From assembly GCA_024654105.1 (NCBI GenBank), contig JANLID010000376.1:1-38548 (forward strand): a stretch of DNA of 38,548 nucleotides, given 5' to 3'. This document shows, in pieces, positions 34,687-38,548 of the stretch; within the stretch, counting starts at the first letter, position 1, and each line of letters opens with the position of its first letter. The notes beneath the pieces were generated by a model. It ran no database searches. It saw nothing but the letters and a program-made list of their open reading frames with translations, and was not told the origin of the DNA. The position numbers and the translations under genes were made by a program. Origin of the DNA: Gallionella sp. (lineage in GTDB: Bacteria > Pseudomonadota > Gammaproteobacteria > Burkholderiales > Gallionellaceae).

Positions 34687-35934
34687 ATGTTCTCCAGAAA
34701 AAACACCATTGCCACTGTCGATCCGGAACTGTGGGCCGCGATCCAGGACGAAAACCGCCGCCAGGAAGATCATATCGAGCTGATCGCCTCGGAAAACTAC
34801 ACCAGCCCGGCGGTGATGGAGGCGCAGGGCAGCCAGTTGACCAATAAGTACGCCGAGGGTTATCCGGGCAAGCGTTATTACGGCGGCTGCGAGTATGTGG
34901 ACATCGCCGAGCAGTTGGCCATCGACCGCGTGAAGGCGCTGTTCGGCGCGGAATACGCCAACGTGCAGCCGAATTCCGGTTCGCAGGCGAACCAGGGGGT
35001 GTACATGTCGGTGCTCAAGCCCGGCGATACGATTTTGGGAATGAGCTTGGCGCATGGCGGGCATCTGACGCACGGCGCGTCGGTCAATGCCAGCGGCAAG
35101 CTGTATAACGCCATCCAGTACGGCCTGGATAAGAACGAGGAAATCGATTACGACCAGGTGCAGGCATTGGCCACGGCGCACAAGCCGAAGATGATCGTGG
35201 CGGGCGCATCGGCCTACGCTTTGGTGATCGACTGGAAGCGCTTCCGCGCGATCGCCGACAGCGTCGGCGCGTACCTGTTCGTGGACATGGCGCATTACGC
35301 CGGACTGATCGCTGCGGGCGTGTACCCCAGTCCGGTCGGCATCGCGGATTTCGTCACCACCACCACCCACAAGACCCTGCGCGGCCCGCGCGGCGGCGTG
35401 ATCCTCGCCAAGGCGGAATATGAGAAGGTGCTGAACTCGGCGATCTTCCCCGGCATCCAGGGCGGCCCGCTGATGCACGTGATCGCCGCCAAAGCGGTGG
35501 CGTTCAAGGAAGCGGCCAGCAAGGAATTCAAGGTTTACCAGAAACAGGTGGTGGACAATGCGCGGGTGATGGCGATGGTGTTGCATGAGCGCGGCCTGCG
35601 CATCGTGTCGGGGCGCACCGACAGCCATTTGTTCCTGGTGGACTTGCAGGCCAAAAACATTACCGGCAAGGATGCTGAAACTGCGCTGGGGCGTGCGCAC
35701 ATTACGGTGAACAAGAATGCAATCCCCAATGACCCGCAAAAACCGTTCGTGACCAGCGGCATCCGCATCGGCAGCCCGGCAATGACCACGCGCGGCTTCA
35801 AGGAACTGGAGGCGGAACAACTCGCGCACCTGATTGCCGACGTGCTGGATGCGCCGGATGACAACGCGGTAATCGCGCGCGTGGCGGGCGAGGTGAAGCG
35901 GTTGTGCGTGAAGTTCCCGGTGTATGGCAATTAA
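34687..35934 (+). CDS. glyA: Serine hydroxymethyltransferase
   Basis: 415 residues from ATG 34687, with AGGA upstream; the frame is open to 34585 without homology. A PLP enzyme that converts serine and THF to glycine and methylene-THF. The PLP lysine lies in [53 protein letters not shown] and [16 protein letters not shown] are typical. It is followed by a polypurine repeat and then nrdR, an order common in proteobacteria. Confidence 0.97.
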   Translation: MFSRKNTIATVDPELWAAIQDENRRQEDHIELIASENYTSPAVMEAQGSQLTNKYAEGYPGKRYYGGCEYVDIAEQLAIDRVKALFGAEYANVQPNSGSQANQGVYMSVLKPGDTILGMSLAHGGHLTHGASVNASGKLYNAIQYGLDKNEEIDYDQVQALATAHKPKMIVAGASAYALVIDWKRFRAIADSVGAYLFVDMAHYAGLIAAGVYPSPVGIADFVTTTTHKTLRGPRGGVILAKAEYEKVLNSAIFPGIQGGPLMHVIAAKAVAFKEAASKEFKVYQKQVVDNARVMAMVLHERGLRIVSGRTDSHLFLVDLQAKNITGKDAETALGRAHITVNKNAIPNDPQKPFVTSGIRIGSPAMTTRGFKELEAEQLAHLIADVLDAPDDNAVIARVAGEVKRLCVKFPVYGN

Positions 35935-35937
35935 AAC

Positions 35938-36018
35938 TGGGGAGTGGAAAGTGGGGAGTAGGAAATTCACCCCTTCTCGGCCCCACTCCCCACTCCCTAC
36001 TCCCTACTTTCCATTTCC
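35938..36018. repeat. Polypurine/polypyrimidine stem-loop repeat between glyA and nrdR
   Basis: A purine arm of GGGGAGTGG/AAAGTGGGGAGTAGG units (35938-35964) and a pyrimidine arm (35981-36014) are imperfect complements. It is a relative of 27524-27613. It ends two bases before the nrdR ATG and replaces the place where a ribosome site would be. Confidence 0.7.
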
Positions 36019-36020
36019 CT

Positions 36021-36506
36021 ATGAAATGTCCCTTCTGTAAAGGCGAAGACACCCAGGTGGTGGATACCCGCGAAAGCGAGGAAGGCGATAGCATTCGCCG
36101 CCGCCGCCGCTGCCTGTCGTGCGACAGGCGCTTCACCACTTATGAAATAGTGGAGTTGCGTATGCCGCAGGTGGTCAAGCAGAACGGCATGCGCAGCGAG
36201 TTCGACGATGAAAAGCTGCGCACCAGTTTCAGCCGCGCGCTGCACAAGCGCCCGGTGCCGACCGAACTGGTGGATGCGGCAATCGATCAGGTGACGCAAA
36301 AAGTTTTCGCCTTGGGCGAGCGCGAAGTCGCCTCGCGCCAGATCGGCGAAATGGTGATGAAGGAATTGCTGAAACTCGACAAGGTTGCCTATATCCGCTT
36401 TGCTTCGGTGTACAAAAGCTTTCAGGATGTTGGTGATTTCACCGAAGCGGTTGAGGCGGTGCGCAAATCGCCGGTGCGCAGAACTTCCGGCCGCGTCAAG
36501 AAATAA
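36021..36506 (+). CDS. nrdR: Transcriptional repressor NrdR
   Basis: 161 residues from ATG 36021. It represses ribonucleotide reductase genes in response to ATP/dATP. The N-terminal zinc ribbon (CPFCKG, then [17 protein letters not shown]) and the ATP-cone domain (about 49-139) are intact. No Shine-Dalgarno sequence precedes the ATG: the 15 bases upstream are pyrimidine-rich repeat sequence. The ribD start follows the stop by one base. Confidence 0.95.
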   Translation: MKCPFCKGEDTQVVDTRESEEGDSIRRRRRCLSCDRRFTTYEIVELRMPQVVKQNGMRSEFDDEKLRTSFSRALHKRPVPTELVDAAIDQVTQKVFALGEREVASRQIGEMVMKELLKLDKVAYIRFASVYKSFQDVGDFTEAVEAVRKSPVRRTSGRVKK

Positions 36507-36507
36507 T

Positions 36508-37602
36508 ATGAACACCGCGCAAGACAGTCGCTGGATGGCGCGGGCTCTCAGGCTGGCTGAGCGCGGCCTGTATACCACCAGCCCCAATCCGCGCGTCGGC
36601 TGTGTGCTGGTGCGGGGCGATGAGGTCGCCGGCGAGGGTTGGCATCAGCGCGCTGGTGAGCCGCATGCCGAAGTGCATGCACTGCGCGCGGCGGGCGAAG
36701 TGGCACGCGGTGCGACGGCGTATGTTACGCTGGAACCGTGCAGCCATCATGGCCGCACGCCGCCTTGCGCTGAGGCTTTGATCGAGGCGGGTGTGGCGCG
36801 CGTGGTAGTGGCGGTGCAAGACCCGAACCCCGAGGTGGCTGGTGCAGGCATCGCGCGGTTGCGCGCGGCAGGAATTACGGTGGATTGCGGTTTGATGGAG
36901 GCTGCGGCGCATGACCTGAACATCGGTTTCTTTGCGCGCATGACGCGCGGCACACCGTGGCTGCGCAGCAAGATTGCCATGAGCCTGGATGGGCGCACCG
37001 CGTTGAGCAATGGACGCAGCCAATGGATTACCGGCGAGGCGGCAAGGCAGGATGTGCAGCGCTGGCGGGCGCGCTCCTGCGCGGTGCTGACGGGTATCGA
37101 TACGGTGCTGGCAGACGATGCGCGGTTGAACGTGCGCAGTGCGGATATGGAACGCCAGCCGTTGCGCGTGGTGCTGGATAGCCAGTTGCGCGTGCCGCTC
37201 GATGCACGTGTACTGTACGGCGGCGGAAGCGCATTGATTTATACCGCGTCGAAAAATGGCGCGAAGAGCGCCGTGCTGCGCGACCTCGGCGTGGAGGTCG
37301 TCGTGCTGCCGGATGCGGCGGGAAGGGTGGATTTGGCGGCGATGGCGCACGATCTGGCGCGGCGCGGCTGTAATGAGTTGCTGGTGGAGGCCGGCAGCAC
37401 CCTGAACGGAGGGCTGTTGCAGGCAGGGCTGGTGGATGAGTTGGTGCTGTATGTCGCGCCGCAGTTGCTGGGTAATGCGGCACGCGGTGTGGCGCAACTG
37501 GGGGAGCTGACCGAACTGGAGCAGCGTGTTAATTTCGAGTGGCAAGATGTGCGGCAGGTCGGCAAAGATCTGCGCATTTTGGCAAAGATGAAAAAGGGGT
37601 AA
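36508..37602 (+). CDS. ribD: Bifunctional riboflavin deaminase/reductase
   Basis: 364 residues from ATG 36508 (NTAQDSRWMARALRLAERG). It carries out two steps of riboflavin synthesis: deamination, then reduction of the ribosyl side chain. The zinc motifs of the deaminase are present (GEPHAEVHALRAA, TLEPCSHHGRTPPCAEAL), as is the reductase domain from about 145 (WLRSKIAMSLDGRTALSNG, WITGEAARQDV). It starts one base after nrdR and leads ribE and ribB in an operon. No FMN riboswitch is seen upstream. Confidence 0.96.
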   Translation: MNTAQDSRWMARALRLAERGLYTTSPNPRVGCVLVRGDEVAGEGWHQRAGEPHAEVHALRAAGEVARGATAYVTLEPCSHHGRTPPCAEALIEAGVARVVVAVQDPNPEVAGAGIARLRAAGITVDCGLMEAAAHDLNIGFFARMTRGTPWLRSKIAMSLDGRTALSNGRSQWITGEAARQDVQRWRARSCAVLTGIDTVLADDARLNVRSADMERQPLRVVLDSQLRVPLDARVLYGGGSALIYTASKNGAKSAVLRDLGVEVVVLPDAAGRVDLAAMAHDLARRGCNELLVEAGSTLNGGLLQAGLVDELVLYVAPQLLGNAARGVAQLGELTELEQRVNFEWQDVRQVGKDLRILAKMKKG

Positions 37603-37609
37603 GTTAAGT

Positions 37610-38209
37610 ATGTTCAGTGGAATTATTGCCGATGTCGGCCTGATCAATCGTGCGGAAGATCGCGACGGCGGTCTGCGCTTGAGTGTGGCGGCCGAATCGC
37701 TCGGTATGGATGATGTGCAGATCGGCGACAGCATCGCGGTAAACGGCGTGTGTCTCACTGTGGTGGCGCTGGCAGGCAACGAATTTACCGTCGATGTGTC
37801 GCGCGAGACGCTGAAGTGCACCGTCGGGCTGGAGCGGCAGGGTGGTCATGTCAATCTGGAAAAGGCGCTACGCTTGTCGGACCGGCTGGGCGGACATCTG
37901 GTCAGTGGCCATGTGGACGGCGTTGGCGAAGTGGTGGCACTCACCGACATCGGCGAAAGCTGGCAGTTGGCGGTACGCGCGCCGCAGAAGCTGGCGAAAT
38001 ACATCGCGGTGAAGGGCTCCATCACTATCAACGGCGTGAGCCTGACGGTAAACCATGTCGCGGGCCCGGAGTTCGAGGTAAACCTGATCCCGCATACGCT
38101 GGAGGTGACCACGCTGAATGAATTGAAAGCGGGCGCAAAGGTGAATCTGGAGATTGACCTGATTGCGCGCTATGTCGAGCGCATGATGCGGGCGGAGAAA
38201 GAACAGTAA
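37610..38209 (+). CDS. ribE: Riboflavin synthase alpha chain
   Basis: 199 residues. It dismutates two molecules of 6,7-dimethyl-8-ribityllumazine to riboflavin. Two lumazine-binding repeats are visible: [17 protein letters not shown] with [10 protein letters not shown], and [18 protein letters not shown] with [11 protein letters not shown]. The gene begins 7 bp after ribD and its stop overlaps the next start (TAATG at 38207-38211). Confidence 0.96.
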   Translation: MFSGIIADVGLINRAEDRDGGLRLSVAAESLGMDDVQIGDSIAVNGVCLTVVALAGNEFTVDVSRETLKCTVGLERQGGHVNLEKALRLSDRLGGHLVSGHVDGVGEVVALTDIGESWQLAVRAPQKLAKYIAVKGSITINGVSLTVNHVAGPEFEVNLIPHTLEVTTLNELKAGAKVNLEIDLIARYVERMMRAEKEQ

Positions 38210-38548
38210 TGCCCAACATAACACCGATACAGGAAATCATCGCGGAGATACGCGCCGGGCGCATGGTCGTGCTGGTAGACGAAGAAGACCGCGAGAACGA
38301 AGGCGATTTGCTGTTCGCCGCCGAATTCACCACGCCAGAGAAAATCAACTTCATGGCCAAGCATGGCCGCGGCTTGATCTGCCTGACGCTGACAGAGGCG
38401 CATTGCAAGCAGCTTGATTTGCCGCTGATGGTGCGCGATAACGGCTTGCAATTGGCGACCAATTTCACTTTGTCGATTGAGGCAGCGAGTGGTGTGACTA
38501 CCGGGATTTCGGCGGCAGACCGTGCGCGCACCATTCAGGCGGCGGCGG
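38209..38548 (+). CDS. ribB: 3,4-dihydroxy-2-butanone 4-phosphate synthase (5' part)
   Basis: The first 113 codons, cut by the right edge. It makes the four-carbon precursor of riboflavin from ribulose 5-phosphate. The acidic metal-binding motif [16 protein letters not shown] and the later [18 protein letters not shown] are diagnostic. Whether it is a ribB alone or a ribBA fusion with GTP cyclohydrolase II cannot be seen. Confidence 0.93.
   Translation, partial: MPNITPIQEIIAEIRAGRMVVLVDEEDRENEGDLLFAAEFTTPEKINFMAKHGRGLICLTLTEAHCKQLDLPLMVRDNGLQLATNFTLSIEAASGVTTGISAADRARTIQAAA

Noticed and set aside
34672-35970. Open frame antisense to glyA (about 432 codons)
   Set aside because: Same third-position effect; glyA is intact on the plus strand and the antisense product looks like noise.
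36450-36510. FMN riboswitch before ribD
   Set aside because: ribD starts one base after nrdR; there is no untranslated leader that could hold a riboswitch.

Overview
The window looks like the chromosome of an autotrophic betaproteobacterium, and Gallionellaceae or a related Nitrosomonadales lineage is my best guess. The evidence is gene content and order: a Calvin-cycle-style cluster tkt-gap-pgk-pyk-fba, a lysM-dprA-smg-topA block divergent from def-fmt-rsmB, an rsmB-DUF4390-ntrY-ntrX run, and glyA-nrdR-ribD-ribE-ribB. No RuBisCO, rRNA or tRNA gene is seen here, so the taxonomy and the autotrophy are inferences.

Layout. 1-4300 (minus strand) is an accessory operon: a 956-residue protein that joins a peptidoglycan-binding domain, a GH19-like lysozyme/chitinase domain, a papain-like cysteine peptidase and an alpha/beta hydrolase, followed by a lipoprotein and a gene that runs off the left edge. 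4300-5500 holds stacked dyad symmetries, a broken djlA and a HicB-HicA toxin-antitoxin pair. 5500-9330 carries aroC, a quinone-reductase-like MDR protein, corA and thpR. 9400-14600 is topA-smg-dprA-lysM on the minus strand. def begins a plus-strand run at 14684, but about 3.1 kb of unrelated material separates it from fmt: a second HicAB pair, a coiled-coil/zinc-ribbon protein, a HEPN/AbiU2-like protein, a scar of a Clp-type ATPase, and an FHA-domain protein. fmt, rsmB, a DUF4390 protein and a NtrY/NtrX-like two-component pair follow. 24441-31423 is the carbon-metabolism cluster. 31470-34560 has a small unknown gene, rutE, apaH, a mazEF module flanked by a 27-bp direct repeat of the apaH 3' end, and a 60-residue unknown. 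34687 to the right edge is glyA, nrdR and the start of the riboflavin operon.

Two themes run through the window. First, three toxin-antitoxin modules have landed at gene 3' ends (djlA, def, apaH), and in the mazEF case the footprint of the event is directly visible. Second, several families of non-coding repeats with inverted arms sit between or inside housekeeping genes: polypurine/polypyrimidine stem-loops before pgk and nrdR, a ~199-bp element with nested inverted repeats that supplies the end of rsmB and the start of the DUF4390 gene, a ~91-bp palindromic element before tkt, and a 24-bp perfect palindrome before fba. The strongest candidate for something undescribed is the four-domain hydrolase with its lipoprotein partner; next are the HEPN/zinc-ribbon/FHA block between def and fmt and the repeat-flanked mazEF cassette.
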